Below, piece by piece: positions 1 through 10,480 of a stretch of DNA of 39,122 nt; the stretch's first letter is position 1; every line of letters starts with the position of its first letter. The position numbers and the translations under genes were made by a program. The stretch comes from Candidatus Rokuibacteriota bacterium. Its GTDB lineage: Bacteria; Methylomirabilota; Methylomirabilia; Rokubacteriales; CSP1-6. Location: the NCBI GenBank assembly GCA_023249095.1, contig JAHFDK010000027.1:1-39122 (forward strand), written 5' to 3'. Under the pieces are notes generated by a model. The model ran no database searches, had not been told where the DNA came from, and saw only the letters and a program-made list of their open reading frames with translations.

Positions 1-526
1 TCCGGAAATCGCGGAGCGCACGATCACGCTCATGGCCCCGAGCAAGACCTTCAACCTGGCAGGCCTCAAGTGCTCGATCGCGATCATTCCGAACGCCGCG
101 CTTCGCGAGAAGTTCGTCGACGCGCGCGTGGACCTCGTGTCGACGGTCAACGTGCTCGGCTACACCGCGGCCTACGCCGCCTACCGCGACGGCCAGCCGT
201 GGCTGGAAGAGCTCTTGCGCTATCTCGAGGCCAACCGTGACTTCGCCATCGACTACGCACGCACACACCTAACCGGCGTGCGGGTCGCGGCGCCCGAGGC
301 GACCTATCTCGCCTGGCTCGACTGCCGAAACGCCGGGTCGGCCGGCGCCGACCCGTTCACCTTCTTCCTGAACAAGGCGCGGGTCGCCCTGAGCGACGGG
401 GTCTCGTTCGGCCATGGCGGCGAGGGATTCGTCCGGCTCAACTTCGGCTGCCCGCGCGCGATGCTCACGGAGGCGCTCGAGCGCATGCGGGAGGCTCTCA
501 TGCGCGACCGTCCAGCGCGCGTCTGA
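1..526 (+). CDS. PLP-dependent aminotransferase, PatB/MalY C-S lyase type (3' part)
   Basis: The reading frame is already open at base 2, so only the C-terminal part of the gene lies in the window. The motif APSKTFNLAGLKCS is the pyridoxal-phosphate lysine region of fold-type I aminotransferases of the PatB/MalY group, with the lysine in SKTFN as the Schiff-base residue. The stretch VRLNFGCPRAML near the end holds the conserved arginine that binds the substrate carboxylate (RLNFGCPR is typical). Family members are cystathionine beta-lyases or aminotransferases acting in the cytoplasm. The 3' end overlaps the convergent DinB gene by 29 bp. An ATG at 32 is internal, because the residues before it (ERTITLM) also fit the family. 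Confidence 0.88.
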   Translation, partial: PEIAERTITLMAPSKTFNLAGLKCSIAIIPNAALREKFVDARVDLVSTVNVLGYTAAYAAYRDGQPWLEELLRYLEANRDFAIDYARTHLTGVRVAAPEATYLAWLDCRNAGSAGADPFTFFLNKARVALSDGVSFGHGGEGFVRLNFGCPRAMLTEALERMREALMRDRPARV

Positions 527-992
527 GCTGATCGAGGTGGTTGTCGTCGTGCCAGGCCATCACCGAGAGGAACTCGTCGATCGTGCGCCGCCCGCGCGCA
601 TCGGCGTGAACGCCGGCGCGTGCCCAGTCGTCGGGCCCGAGCCGCTGGAGAAACGCGAGGGTCTCTTCGCGCCGCCGGGTGAACGCGGCCAGCGCGACGG
701 TCGCGTCGTTCGTGAGGTACTGGCGCTCCTCCGCCCAGCGATCGGGGTTGGTCGCGACGAACCGCGGCTGGTCCATCGCCACGACGAGCTTCATCCGCTC
801 GAGAAACCACTCCTCGTTGTCGCGCAGGTGGCAGATCACCTCCGTCGCGGCCCAGCTCTTCGGGGCCGGGCGGCGTGTGAGAACCTCATTGCCGGCGCCC
901 CGCACTGCGGCCGCCAGCTCGCTCGGCGTCCCCGCGATCCGCGTCAACCGTTCCTCACGAGGGCGGTGCGCGTACTCGTCTATCGTCGGCAT
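498..992 (-). CDS. DinB superfamily protein
   Basis: This 164-residue protein has the size and layout of DinB/YfiT four-helix-bundle proteins, which bind a divalent metal through three histidines. The expected ligands are visible: His55 in VICHLRDNEEW and His148/His152 in MAWHDDNHLDQL. DinB-fold proteins include thiol-dependent S-transferases and many uncharacterised members, so no substrate is assigned. A good Shine-Dalgarno (GGAGGT, 7 nt before the ATG) supports the start. The gene is divergent from the methyltransferase with only 20 bp between start codons, and its 3' end overlaps the aminotransferase gene. Confidence 0.85.
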   Translation of the reverse strand: MPTIDEYAHRPREERLTRIAGTPSELAAAVRGAGNEVLTRRPAPKSWAATEVICHLRDNEEWFLERMKLVVAMDQPRFVATNPDRWAEERQYLTNDATVALAAFTRRREETLAFLQRLGPDDWARAGVHADARGRRTIDEFLSVMAWHDDNHLDQLRRALDGRA

Positions 993-1012
993 GCCACACC
1001 TCCGGCGGGCTC

Positions 1013-1870
1013 ATGGTAGCTGAAACCGATCGCTCGGCCGGAGGCGATTGGGCAGCCGGAGGCGGTTGGTCGAACGTCGCCCGCCAGCGGGCCCACATGC
1101 CTGAGGGCACCAGCGCGATTCTCGACACCCGCTCGCTCGGGACGGGGAACCGCCGCCTGGCGGCGCTGCTGCGTCCCGGCCTCTCGGTGCTCGACGTCGG
1201 ATGCGGCACCGGCGCGATCACCCGCGGCATCGCCGAGGCGGTCGGGCACCAGGGGCGCGTGGTCGGCGTGGACGTCAACGCGTCGATGATCGAAAAGGCG
1301 CGCGCCGCCCACGGCGGCGTGCCCGGCCTGTCGTTCGAGGTCGCCGACGTCCATACGCTGCCGTCCGGCGGCGCGTTCGACATCGTCGCCGCGGCGCGCG
1401 TGCTCCAGTGGCTCGCCGACCCTGCCGCCGCCCTGCGCGCGATGACGGCGGCGGCGAGACATCGCGGGCGCGTTGTCGTCCTCGACTACAACCACGAGAA
1501 GGCCGCGTGGACGCCGCAACCGCCGATCAGCATGCGTCGCTTCTACGCGGCGTTCCTCCAGTGGCGCGCGGCCGCGGGCATGGACAACGCGATCGCGGAC
1601 CACCTCCGCGACCTCTTCGCGGGAGTCGGTCTCGGCGACATCGTGGCGAGCGACCAGCACGAGGTCAGCCAACGCGCCGACCCCGACTTCGAGATGCGCG
1701 CCGGGATCTGGGCCGCAGTCGCCGCCACGCGCGGCCGCCAGATGGTCGCCGACGGCGCGATCGGCGAGCGGGAGCGCGACGCGGCCGAGGCCGACTACCG
1801 GGCCTGGCTCTGCGACAGCGCCGAGTCGCACGTCCAGTATCTGCTCGCCGTCGAGGGCGTGCGGACGTAG
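1013..1870 (+). CDS. class I SAM-dependent methyltransferase
   Basis: The product (285 residues) carries the SAM-binding motif I VLDVGCGTGAITRGIAEAVG at about residues 60-80, an acidic end of strand 2 (VVGVDVNASMIEKAR) and motif II/III (FDIVAAARVLQWLADPAAAL). This is a Rossmann-type methyltransferase of the UbiE/Methyltransf_11 kind acting on a small molecule that cannot be named here. The start is uncertain: the ATG at 1013 lacks a clear Shine-Dalgarno and the first 25 residues are low-complexity (GG/W-rich), so the ATG at 1097 is a possible alternative. It lies divergent to the DinB gene and convergent with kimA. Confidence 0.85.
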   Translation: MVAETDRSAGGDWAAGGGWSNVARQRAHMPEGTSAILDTRSLGTGNRRLAALLRPGLSVLDVGCGTGAITRGIAEAVGHQGRVVGVDVNASMIEKARAAHGGVPGLSFEVADVHTLPSGGAFDIVAAARVLQWLADPAAALRAMTAAARHRGRVVVLDYNHEKAAWTPQPPISMRRFYAAFLQWRAAAGMDNAIADHLRDLFAGVGLGDIVASDQHEVSQRADPDFEMRAGIWAAVAATRGRQMVADGAIGERERDAAEADYRAWLCDSAESHVQYLLAVEGVRT

Positions 1871-1884
1871 GAGCCGCGTCCGCG

Positions 1885-3711
1885 TCAGTGCTTCAATAAA
1901 TACGGCACGTCGGCGACGACGGTGTTCTTCCGGAAGAGCAGCGCCCCCTTGACGAGCAGGGCCGTCTGGTTGTGCAGGACGTGCTGCCACCAGTGCCTCG
2001 GCAGGAATTCCGGGAGCACGATCGTGACCATCTGCTCGTCGCCGCGCGACTGGATCTGGTCGAGGTAGTCGAGCAGTGGCCGCAGGAGCGACCGGTACGG
2101 CGACGTCAGGACGACCAGGGGGACGCCGAGTCCCCACTTGCCCCACTTCTCCTCGAGACGGGCCGTGCGTGCCGGGTCCGTTTCGACGTAGACGGCGCGC
2201 ACCGTGGCCGTCGGGGCGAGCGTCCGAGCGTACTGCACCGCGCGGACCACCCCGCGGTGGACGTCGCCGATCAGGACCAGGACCGTGTGCTGGAATCGGG
2301 GCGGCTCGTCCAGGCCCTCGAGCGACAGCTCGCGGGCGACCTCGTCGTAGTGCCGGTGCATGACGATGAACGTCACGACCAGGACGGGGATGACGACGAC
2401 GACGATCCAGGCGCCCTCGACGAACTTCGTGACCGCCAGCGTCAGGAGGACCACGCCGGTCACGACGGCGCCGACTCCGTTGATCCAGACACGCCAGCGC
2501 CAGCCCTTCTCGCGGAGCCGGAGCCAGCGCCGCACCATGCCGCCCTGGGAGATGGTGAACGAGATAAAGACGCCGATCGCGTAGAGCGGCAGGAGCGCGT
2601 GCGTGTCGCCCTGGAAGACCACGATCAGGAGGATGGCGAACCCGCTGAGGATCAGGATCCCGTTGGAGTAGACGAGCCGATCGCCCTGGTTGGCGAATTG
2701 CCGGGGCACGAAGTGATCGCGCGCGAGGATCGACGAGAGCCTCGGAAAATCGGCGTACGAGGTGTTGGCGGCGAGGACGAGGATGAGCAGCGTGGCGATC
2801 TGCACGGCGTAGTAGAGCACCCCGGTGCCGAACACCCGGCGGGCGATCTTCGACACGACGGTCTCGTCGCCACCCGGGATGATCCCGAAGTCGTACGCGA
2901 GATACGTGATTCCGAGGAACATGACAATCGAGATGATGCCGAGCGCCGTCATGACGGTCTGGGCGTTGCGCCCCTCGGGCGGCTTGAGCGCCTGGACGCC
3001 GTTGGAGACCGCCTCGACCCCCGTCAGCGCGGTGCAACCGGCGGCGTAGCTGCGCAAGAGCAGAAACAGGCCGAGGCCTTCCAGACCCGGCGGATGGGGC
3101 TCGTACGGGGCCTCGGGCAGCCAATCAAAGATCGCGCCGAGGAGGCCATACGCGATCGTGACGAGGATACTCGCCACGAAGAAGTAGGTCGGCGCGGCGA
3201 ACAGCCGGCCGGATTCCCGCACCCCGCGAAGGTTCCCGAGGGCGATCCCGGCGACGGCAAGAACGCTCAGCACGATCCGGTACGGATGGAGCCAGGGCAC
3301 CGCGGACGTCAGGGCCGCGATCCCGGCGACCACGGAGACCGACACCGTCAGCACGTAGTCAACCAGCAGCGCCGCGGCGGCGGTGAGCGCCGGGTACCGT
3401 CCAATGTTGTCCTTCGCGACGAGATAGGCGCCTCCCCCCTGCGGGTACGCCGCGACGGTCTGACGGTACGAGATCACCACGACCGCCAGCAGGGCGGCGA
3501 TCCCCATGGCGACGGGCAGCGAGTAGCTGAGCGCGGCGGTGCCGCCCAACATGAGCACCAGCAGGATTTCCTCGGTCGCATAGGCCACCGAGGACAGCGG
3601 GTCGGAGGCGAACACCGCGAGCGCCACCGTCTTGCTCAGGCGCTCGTGCCGGGCCTGGGCGAGCGGCATCGGCACGCCAACGAGAAGGCGCTTGACGAGG
3701 GCGAGTCGCAT
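1885..3711 (-). CDS. kimA: KimA-type potassium:proton symporter (APC superfamily)
   Basis: The 608-residue protein resembles Bacillus subtilis KimA (YdaO), recalled at 607 residues, along its whole length. It has about 12 membrane helices followed by a cytoplasmic UspA-like domain from about residue 465, and a closing block (WWQHVLHNQTALLV, then VVADVPYLLKH) that matches the KimA C-terminus. Residues recalled as K+-binding in the KimA structure have counterparts at Asp36, Tyr43, Asp117, Tyr118 and about Tyr376. The role is high-affinity K+ uptake driven by protons in the cytoplasmic membrane. No c-di-AMP (ydaO) riboswitch fits in the short leader. The Shine-Dalgarno is weak. A stem-loop and the kdp-like half-site array lie just upstream. 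Kdp genes a few kb away agree with a K+ role. Confidence 0.88.
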   Translation of the reverse strand: MRLALVKRLLVGVPMPLAQARHERLSKTVALAVFASDPLSSVAYATEEILLVLMLGGTAALSYSLPVAMGIAALLAVVVISYRQTVAAYPQGGGAYLVAKDNIGRYPALTAAAALLVDYVLTVSVSVVAGIAALTSAVPWLHPYRIVLSVLAVAGIALGNLRGVRESGRLFAAPTYFFVASILVTIAYGLLGAIFDWLPEAPYEPHPPGLEGLGLFLLLRSYAAGCTALTGVEAVSNGVQALKPPEGRNAQTVMTALGIISIVMFLGITYLAYDFGIIPGGDETVVSKIARRVFGTGVLYYAVQIATLLILVLAANTSYADFPRLSSILARDHFVPRQFANQGDRLVYSNGILILSGFAILLIVVFQGDTHALLPLYAIGVFISFTISQGGMVRRWLRLREKGWRWRVWINGVGAVVTGVVLLTLAVTKFVEGAWIVVVVIPVLVVTFIVMHRHYDEVARELSLEGLDEPPRFQHTVLVLIGDVHRGVVRAVQYARTLAPTATVRAVYVETDPARTARLEEKWGKWGLGVPLVVLTSPYRSLLRPLLDYLDQIQSRGDEQMVTIVLPEFLPRHWWQHVLHNQTALLVKGALLFRKNTVVADVPYLLKH

Positions 3712-3730
3712 ATCGTCGAGCCGACTTTAC

Positions 3731-3750
3731 GCCGGTCCGCGACCACCGGC
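3731..3750 (-). other. inverted repeat in the presumed kimA leader
   Basis: GCCGGT and ACCGGC flank an 8-nt loop, ending 19 nt before the kimA ATG. It could form a stem-loop in the kimA leader transcript or be an operator. There is no U-tract, so it does not read as a terminator for either divergent gene. Function is unknown. Confidence 0.3.
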
Positions 3751-3762
3751 GCCGACCCGCGA

Positions 3763-3814
3763 GATTTTTACGGATTTTTAACGCGCGGACCGTTCTTCTT
3801 GACGCGGGCTTGAG
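3763..3814 (+). promoter_or_regulatory. four-half-site regulatory array, same as at kdp (predicted KdpE operator)
   Basis: Half-sites TTTTTAC (3765-3771), TTTTAAC (3776-3782), CTTGAC (3798-3803) and CTTGAG (3809-3814) repeat with centre spacing 11, 21 and 11 bp. The kdp promoter on the other strand has TTTTGAC, CTTTAAC, CTTGAC and CTTGAG with exactly the same spacing. The array points toward the gene at 3847 and ends 32 nt before its ATG; at kdp the gap is 36 nt. The AT-rich first pair is a 10-bp tandem repeat (ATTTTTACGG/ATTTTTAACG), conspicuous in GC-rich DNA. Tandem half-sites with about 11-bp steps are usual for OmpR/PhoB-family regulators, to which KdpE belongs. Binding by KdpE is inferred. 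Confidence 0.6.
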
Positions 3815-3846
3815 GCCGAACGTGCCACGGTGGGGCTGGTGCCCCG

Positions 3847-4203
3847 ATGTGCAGCATGACGGAACGTTCCGGATGGTTGCGGACGACCCCTCGACCGCGA
3901 TGGGGCCGCCTCTACGCGCTGGGCGGGCTCATGCTGGCCGCACTGGCGGTGGTCGAGGTGCTCGTTTCGCCGGGCCCCGAGCTCACCGCGCTCCGGTGCG
4001 GGCTCGTCCTCGGCGGTTTCGGCGCGATGGTTCAGTGGACGCGACGCAACCGCGCGGCACTCGATCACCTGGACTGGTGCGATTGCGCCAGCGAGCGGGT
4101 GACCATGCGGGTGATCCCATCTCGCCGTGGGGAGCCGGCGCGTGCCGCGTTGGCGAACAGGCCGACGCCAGTCGAGGCGACGCTGGAAGAAGTCGCGCGG
4201 TAG
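3847..4203 (+). CDS. small two-helix membrane protein of unknown function
   Basis: This 118-residue protein has two hydrophobic segments (about residues 22-40 and 46-64), then a basic WTRRNR stop-transfer segment, a CxC pair (Cys78, Cys80, in DWCDC) and a soluble tail. The codon pattern is GC-rich in third positions like its neighbours, which supports coding. I recognise no named family. The ATG at 3856 is an alternative start; a GGTGGGG run lies about 15 nt before 3847. The promoter shares the four-half-site array of the kdp operon, so it is probably made under the same conditions and may help K+ transport or sensing. It is divergent from kimA and convergent with mgtE (29 bp gap). Confidence 0.68.
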   Translation: MCSMTERSGWLRTTPRPRWGRLYALGGLMLAALAVVEVLVSPGPELTALRCGLVLGGFGAMVQWTRRNRAALDHLDWCDCASERVTMRVIPSRRGEPARAALANRPTPVEATLEEVAR

Positions 4204-4232
4204 CGACTCGCCCCTCGCCGCCGCGCCCCCGT

Positions 4233-5582
4233 TCAGGTGAGCCAACTCAGGAGCGCGGTGGCCAGCGAGAGGAAGATCGTCACGCCGAGCACGTCCTGCA
4301 GGGCTGTCTCGAAGGGGCCCGCCGTGATCGCTGGATCGAACCCGAGGCGCTTGGAGAGCATGGGGATCGTCGTCCCCGCGAAGCCCGAGAGGTTCACCGA
4401 CGCGAACATCGAGAGGGCCACGACGAGCCCAAAGGCCGGCGAGTGCCAGAGCAGGCCGACCGAGCCGACCACCAGTGCGCACACGCCGCCCAGGATGCTC
4501 GAGGTCTGGACCTGCCGGCGGAGCGGTTCCCACCAGCGGCTGAGATGCACCTGGCCGGTCGCGAGCCCGCGGACCACCATCGTCACGGACTGCAGCCCCG
4601 TGTTGCCGGAGATCGCCTGGATCACCGGCATGAAGGACGCCAGGAGGATGACTTTACCGAGCGTCTGATCGAAATAGTGGATGACCGCGCCCGCCCCGAG
4701 CTCGATGACGAGCGTGGCCATCACCCAGGGCAGCCGCATGAGGGCGACCTGCTGTGGCGTACGCCGCTCGAGCTCGGCGGCGTCCGAGCCCGCCATGCGG
4801 AAGATGTCCTCCGTCGCCTCCTCGCCGACGATGTCGACCACGTCGTCGGCTGTGATGGTGCCGACCAGGCGGTGCTGGCGGTCGACCACCGCCACGGCCA
4901 CCAGGTCGTACTTGGCCACCACCCGCGCGACCTCCTCCTGATCCATCTCGGTCGGCACGCTGACGACGTTTTCCTCCCGGATCGCGAACACCGCTGTGGC
5001 CGGATCGGCGATGAGCAGGCGACGCAGTGGAACCACGCCGACGAGGTGGCGATGACCGTCGACGACGTACAGTTCGAAGGCCTGCTCGACGGCGATCGAG
5101 TCGCGGATGTGCTTGATCGCCTCCTCCACGGTCGCGTCCTCGCGCACGGCGACGAAGTCGGGCGACATCAATCGGCCGGCTGAATGCTCGGGATACTCGA
5201 GGATCTCCTGGACGTCCTCGGAGTGCCCTTCCTCCATGAGCTCGAGGATCTTTGCGGCCTCGTCCCGGTGCAGCTCCTCCACGACATCGGCCGCATGCTC
5301 GGCCGGCATCTCGTCAAGGATGCGCGAGACCTCCGCCTCGTCGAGGGCGCGGACGAGAGCCAGCAGCGTGGTGTCGTCCAGCCCCGGGAGCACCTCGCCG
5401 GCGCGCTCCGGGGAGAGCCGTCGGAAGAGCGCGACCTGCTGGTCGAGGGGCAGGCGCTGGAGGATCGCAGCGATGTCCGACGGGTGGGCCGCCTCGAACG
5501 CCTGATCGTCCCGGGCGTCCTTGCCGCCCTCGAGCAGGCGCTTGGCGGAATCGAGCAGTCGCTCCTGATCGCTCATGACCAC
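4233..5582 (-). CDS. mgtE: MgtE magnesium transporter
   Basis: The 449-residue protein has the standard MgtE order: an N-terminal superhelical domain (about 30-130; repeats such as LPLDQQVALFRRLSPERAGEVL), a tandem CBS pair (about 135-255; LMSPDFVAVREDATVEEAI and TITADDVVDIV), a connecting helix, and five membrane helices with the signature GNTGLQSVT and DPAITAGPF near the pore. It is a Mg2+-gated Mg2+ channel/transporter of the inner membrane. The frame opens with GTG at 5582, but the ATG two codons later (5576) is equally likely; no strong Shine-Dalgarno is seen. It follows kdpC on the same strand after 70 bp, so it may be read through from kdp. No M-box riboswitch fits upstream. Confidence 0.93.
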   Translation of the reverse strand: MVMSDQERLLDSAKRLLEGGKDARDDQAFEAAHPSDIAAILQRLPLDQQVALFRRLSPERAGEVLPGLDDTTLLALVRALDEAEVSRILDEMPAEHAADVVEELHRDEAAKILELMEEGHSEDVQEILEYPEHSAGRLMSPDFVAVREDATVEEAIKHIRDSIAVEQAFELYVVDGHRHLVGVVPLRRLLIADPATAVFAIREENVVSVPTEMDQEEVARVVAKYDLVAVAVVDRQHRLVGTITADDVVDIVGEEATEDIFRMAGSDAAELERRTPQQVALMRLPWVMATLVIELGAGAVIHYFDQTLGKVILLASFMPVIQAISGNTGLQSVTMVVRGLATGQVHLSRWWEPLRRQVQTSSILGGVCALVVGSVGLLWHSPAFGLVVALSMFASVNLSGFAGTTIPMLSKRLGFDPAITAGPFETALQDVLGVTIFLSLATALLSWLT

Positions 5583-5609
5583 AGGTTACGCCGGGTGCCT
5601 AGCCTCGCC

Positions 5610-5624
5610 GCGGCCGACGGCCGC
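5610..5624 (-). terminator. perfect GC hairpin between kdpC and mgtE
   Basis: GCGGCC-GAC-GGCCGC is a perfect 6-bp stem with a 3-nt loop, in the gap after the kdpC stop and before mgtE. It lacks a T-run, so intrinsic termination is doubtful. It could attenuate read-through from kdp into mgtE. Confidence 0.25.
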
Positions 5625-5652
5625 CCGAGGTGGAGCTGGGAGCGGTCGTGGT

Positions 5653-6222
5653 CTACCGCGAATCGAGTGCCAGGTTGAGGCCGAGGACGTTCACGCGGGG
5701 CTCACCCAACAGGCCGAGCAGCCGGCCCTCCGTGTGCTGCGCGACGAGGCGCTGCACGACGGCCTCGTCGAGCTTGCGCGCCCTGGCCACGCGACGCACC
5801 TGGTAGAGGGCCGCCGCCGGGCTGATATGGGGGTCGAGCCCGCTGCCCGACGCGGTGACGAGGTCCACCGGCACGGGCGCCGCGTTGCCGGGATCCGCGG
5901 TCCGCAAGGCTTCGACACGCCCCTGGACGGCCTTGATCAGATCGGCGTTCGTCGGGCTCAGGTTCGAGGCCCCGGAAGCACCCGCGTTGTAGGCGAACGG
6001 ACTCGTTGCCGACGGACGCCCCCAGAAGTACTTCGGATCGTCGAAGGGCTGGCCGATGAGCGTCGAGCCCACGGGCTTGCCGTCCTTCACGATCAGGCTT
6101 CCGTTCGCCTGGTGCGGGAAGACGAGCTGAGCGATGACCGTCACGATCGCCGGGTAGGCGACGCCGGTGACGACCGTGAACAGGACGAGCGAGACGATCG
6201 CGGCGCGTACATGAGTCAGCAT
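5653..6222 (-). CDS. kdpC: potassium-transporting ATPase KdpC subunit
   Basis: The product (189 residues) has a single N-terminal membrane helix (about 8-32, starting [20 protein letters not shown]), then the family blocks [55 protein letters not shown] and the C-terminal region with NVLGLNLAL. KdpC is the small periplasmic-facing subunit that stabilises the KdpFABC K+ pump and affects its ATP affinity. It starts 13 nt after the kdpB stop, as the last gene of kdpFABC, which fixes the operon order F-A-B-C. Confidence 0.96.
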   Translation of the reverse strand: MLTHVRAAIVSLVLFTVVTGVAYPAIVTVIAQLVFPHQANGSLIVKDGKPVGSTLIGQPFDDPKYFWGRPSATSPFAYNAGASGASNLSPTNADLIKAVQGRVEALRTADPGNAAPVPVDLVTASGSGLDPHISPAAALYQVRRVARARKLDEAVVQRLVAQHTEGRLLGLLGEPRVNVLGLNLALDSR

Positions 6223-6235
6223 GGGGTCAGCTCCT

Positions 6236-8308
<2,073 letters not shown>

Positions 8309-8320
8309 GGTCCCATCACC

Positions 8321-10126
8321 TCATTTCGCGGCGATCAGCGTGAGATGCTCGACGATCGGCCCGAGCGCCAGGGCCGGGACGAACGTCAGCGCGCCGACCA
8401 GCAGCACCACGCCGACCAGCAGCCCGACGAAGAGCGGCGTGTGCGTGGGCAGCGTGCCCGCACCGACCAGAACAATCTTCTTGCGCGCCAGCGCCCCGGC
8501 GATCGCCAGCACAGGGACGGCGAGCCAGTAGCGCCCGAACAGCATGCAGAGACCGAGCGCCGTGTTGTAGAACGGCGTGTTCGCGCTCAAGCCCGCGAAC
8601 GCGCTGCCGTTGTTGTTGGAGGCCGAGGAGAAGGCGTAGAGGATCTCGCTGAACCCGTGGATCCCGGAGTTCGCGATCCCGGCCTTGCCTGCTGCGGTGA
8701 CCACACCGATCGAGGTCCCGATGAGCACCAGCGCAGGGGTGATCAAGATGACCAGCGAGGACATTTTCATCTCGTAGGATTCGATCTTCTTGCCGAGGTA
8801 CTCCGGGGTGCGTCCCACCATGAGCCCGGCGACGAAGACCGCGATGATCGCGAACATGAGCATCCCGTAGAGTCCGGAGCCGACCCCGCCGTAGACAACC
8901 TCACCGAGCTGAATCAGCCACATCGGCACGAGCCCGCCGATCGGTGTGAAGGAGTCGTGCATGGCGTTGACCGACCCGTTCGAGGCCGACGTGGTCGCCG
9001 TGGCCCACAGGGCCGAGCTTGCGATGCCGAACCGTACCTCCTTGCCCTCCATGTTGCCGCCTGCCTGAAGCGCGCTTACGGTGTGATCGACGCCCTGCTT
9101 GACGAACACGTGGCCGTTCTGCTCGGCGACCACACACACGACGAGGAGCCCGACGAAGATGACCGTCATGGCCGCGAGGATGGCCCAGCCCTGACGGGTG
9201 TCGCCGACCATCGCGCCGAAGGTGTAGCAGAGCGCGGCCGGGATGAGCAGGATGGCCAGCAGCTCGAGGAAGTTCGTGAGCGGTGTGGAGTTCTCGAACG
9301 GGTGTGCGGAGTTGGCGTTGAAGAAGCCGCCGCCGTTCGTCCCGAGCTGCTTGATTGCGATCTGCGACGCGGCCGGCCCCACCGCGATGGCCTGCTCGGT
9401 CAGCGTCGACTTCTTCGTCTTCGCCTGGCCCTTCTCGTCGAGGACCGGCTTGCCGTCCTTGTCGGTCACCGGCTCGTCGTACTCGGTCGGCTGTACCACG
9501 GCCACCTTCGCGTACGGGCCGAACGTCTGCACGACACCCTGGGAGACGAGAACCAGCGCAAAGACGAACGAGAGCGGCAGGAGGATGTAGAGGGTGGTTC
9601 GAGTGAGATCGACCCAGAAGTTGCCGATCGTGTCGGCCGAGCGGCGGACGAACCCGCGGATCAGCGCGACGGCGACGGCCATGCCCGTCGCCGCCGAGAC
9701 GAAGTTCTGGACGGTCAGCGCGAGCATCTGCGTGAAGTAGCTCATGGTCGATTCGCCGCCGTAGCCCTGCCAGTTGGTGTTCGTCGCGAAGCTCACGGCG
9801 GTGTTGAACGAGGAATCCGGCGAGACGGCGCCGAGCCCCGCGGGGTTCAGCGGCAGCACGCCCTGGAGGCGCTGGAGCGCGTAGACCGCGAGGAGTCCGG
9901 CGAGGTTGAAGATGAGCATTGTCAGGGCGTAGGTCTTCCACCCCATCTCCGCCTTGGGACTGATACCGGACACCCTATAGATGAGGCGCTCCAGCCAGCC
10001 GAGCGCCCGGTCGAGTCCGACCCGCCGGCCTTCGTAGACGCGCGCCATGTAGGCCCCGAGTGGCTTGGCCAGCACCAGCAGCACCACCAGGTAGACGACG
10101 AGCTGAAGAACGCCGTTGGCTGTCAT
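8321..10126 (-). CDS. kdpA: potassium-transporting ATPase KdpA subunit (K+ channel-like)
   Basis: KdpA is the channel-like K+-selective subunit of the Kdp pump. The selectivity-filter loops are visible: [11 protein letters not shown] at about residues 115-125, [18 protein letters not shown] from about 262, and two later repeats. At 601 residues it is longer than E. coli KdpA (557, recalled). Part of the excess is a charged stretch at about 212-240 ([18 protein letters not shown], then QAKTKKS) just before the second pore loop. Its ATG overlaps the kdpF stop (ATGA), implying translational coupling, and a GGAG Shine-Dalgarno sits inside the kdpF end. Confidence 0.96.
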   Translation of the reverse strand: MTANGVLQLVVYLVVLLVLAKPLGAYMARVYEGRRVGLDRALGWLERLIYRVSGISPKAEMGWKTYALTMLIFNLAGLLAVYALQRLQGVLPLNPAGLGAVSPDSSFNTAVSFATNTNWQGYGGESTMSYFTQMLALTVQNFVSAATGMAVAVALIRGFVRRSADTIGNFWVDLTRTTLYILLPLSFVFALVLVSQGVVQTFGPYAKVAVVQPTEYDEPVTDKDGKPVLDEKGQAKTKKSTLTEQAIAVGPAASQIAIKQLGTNGGGFFNANSAHPFENSTPLTNFLELLAILLIPAALCYTFGAMVGDTRQGWAILAAMTVIFVGLLVVCVVAEQNGHVFVKQGVDHTVSALQAGGNMEGKEVRFGIASSALWATATTSASNGSVNAMHDSFTPIGGLVPMWLIQLGEVVYGGVGSGLYGMLMFAIIAVFVAGLMVGRTPEYLGKKIESYEMKMSSLVILITPALVLIGTSIGVVTAAGKAGIANSGIHGFSEILYAFSSASNNNGSAFAGLSANTPFYNTALGLCMLFGRYWLAVPVLAIAGALARKKIVLVGAGTLPTHTPLFVGLLVGVVLLVGALTFVPALALGPIVEHLTLIAAK

Positions 10127-10215
10127 GCGAAGAGCTCCGGTTTGAGAAGCGCCAGCACGAGGTAGATCAACAGACCCAGTGAGACGAGACCGCCGACGAT
10201 GTAGAGCAGTGGCAT
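10123..10215 (-). CDS. kdpF: KdpF, small stabilising subunit of the Kdp pump
   Basis: A 30-codon frame encodes one hydrophobic helix: it starts [20 protein letters not shown] and ends [10 protein letters not shown]. The ending LLKPE.F and the single helix are characteristic of KdpF, a lipid-like peptide that stabilises KdpFABC in the inner membrane. The TGA stop overlaps the kdpA ATG by 4 bp. A strong Shine-Dalgarno (TAGGAGGTCGCG before ATG) overlaps the stop of the preceding micro-ORF, so three starts are coupled in series. Confidence 0.92.
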   Translation of the reverse strand: MPLLYIVGGLVSLGLLIYLVLALLKPELFA

Positions 10216-10224
10216 CGCGACCTC

Positions 10225-10314
10225 CTACACGCGCTCACAGAGCTTGACGAACGCCCAGGTAAGGCCGAAGAAGAGCACGCTCAGTCCGAGATAGAGCCCG
10301 TCCATCCAGTCCAT
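10225..10314 (-). CDS. 29-residue membrane micro-protein, first cistron of the kdp operon
   Basis: The peptide begins [20 protein letters not shown] and ends AFVKLCERV: one hydrophobic helix with a charged C-terminus. An excellent Shine-Dalgarno (TTGGAGGAAGATC before ATG) and the TAG stop inside the kdpF ribosome site show it is translated and coupled to kdpF. Similar short peptides precede kdpF in other genomes as far as I recall, usually unannotated. It may be an extra lipid-like subunit or a translation-coupling leader. The role is inferred only from position. Confidence 0.78.
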   Translation of the reverse strand: MDWMDGLYLGLSVLFFGLTWAFVKLCERV

Positions 10315-10333
10315 GATCTTCCTCCAATCGAGA

Positions 10334-10402
10334 ACAATAGCGCCGCCCGTCTCAAGGAATCGTCAAGATCACCCGTGGAGACGTTAAAGGCGCGTCAAAA
10401 TC
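10334..10402 (-). promoter_or_regulatory. kdp operon promoter region with four-half-site array
   Basis: Half-sites on the minus strand are TTTTGAC (10394-10400), CTTTAAC (10383-10389), CTTGAC (10362-10367) and CTTGAG (10351-10356). The possible -10 hexamer is TATTGT (10334-10339), 19 nt before the first start codon. No consensus -35 lies 17 nt before it, as expected for an activator-dependent promoter. The array matches the one at 3763-3814 in sequence and spacing. KdpE, encoded just beyond, is the likely binder. Confidence 0.6.
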
Positions 10403-10480
10403 CGCGAGCTCCCGCCGCAACGTGCGTTTCCGCGACGTTGACTTCGCCTTCACGCGGAGACCGTTCTCTCGGCCGGCGCC

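Noticed and set aside
1972..3813. 613-codon plus-strand frame antisense to kimA
   Set aside because: It is a charge-rich, low-complexity translation (Asp/Glu/Arg/His) created by the GC-skewed codon pattern of kimA on the other strand; no domain and no start signal.
3712..3846. ydaO c-di-AMP riboswitch upstream of kimA
   Set aside because: The gap holds no room or conserved core for it once the divergent promoter array is accounted for.
5583..5652. Mg2+ (M-box) riboswitch before mgtE
   Set aside because: The 70-bp gap is too short for an M-box, which needs well over 100 nt.
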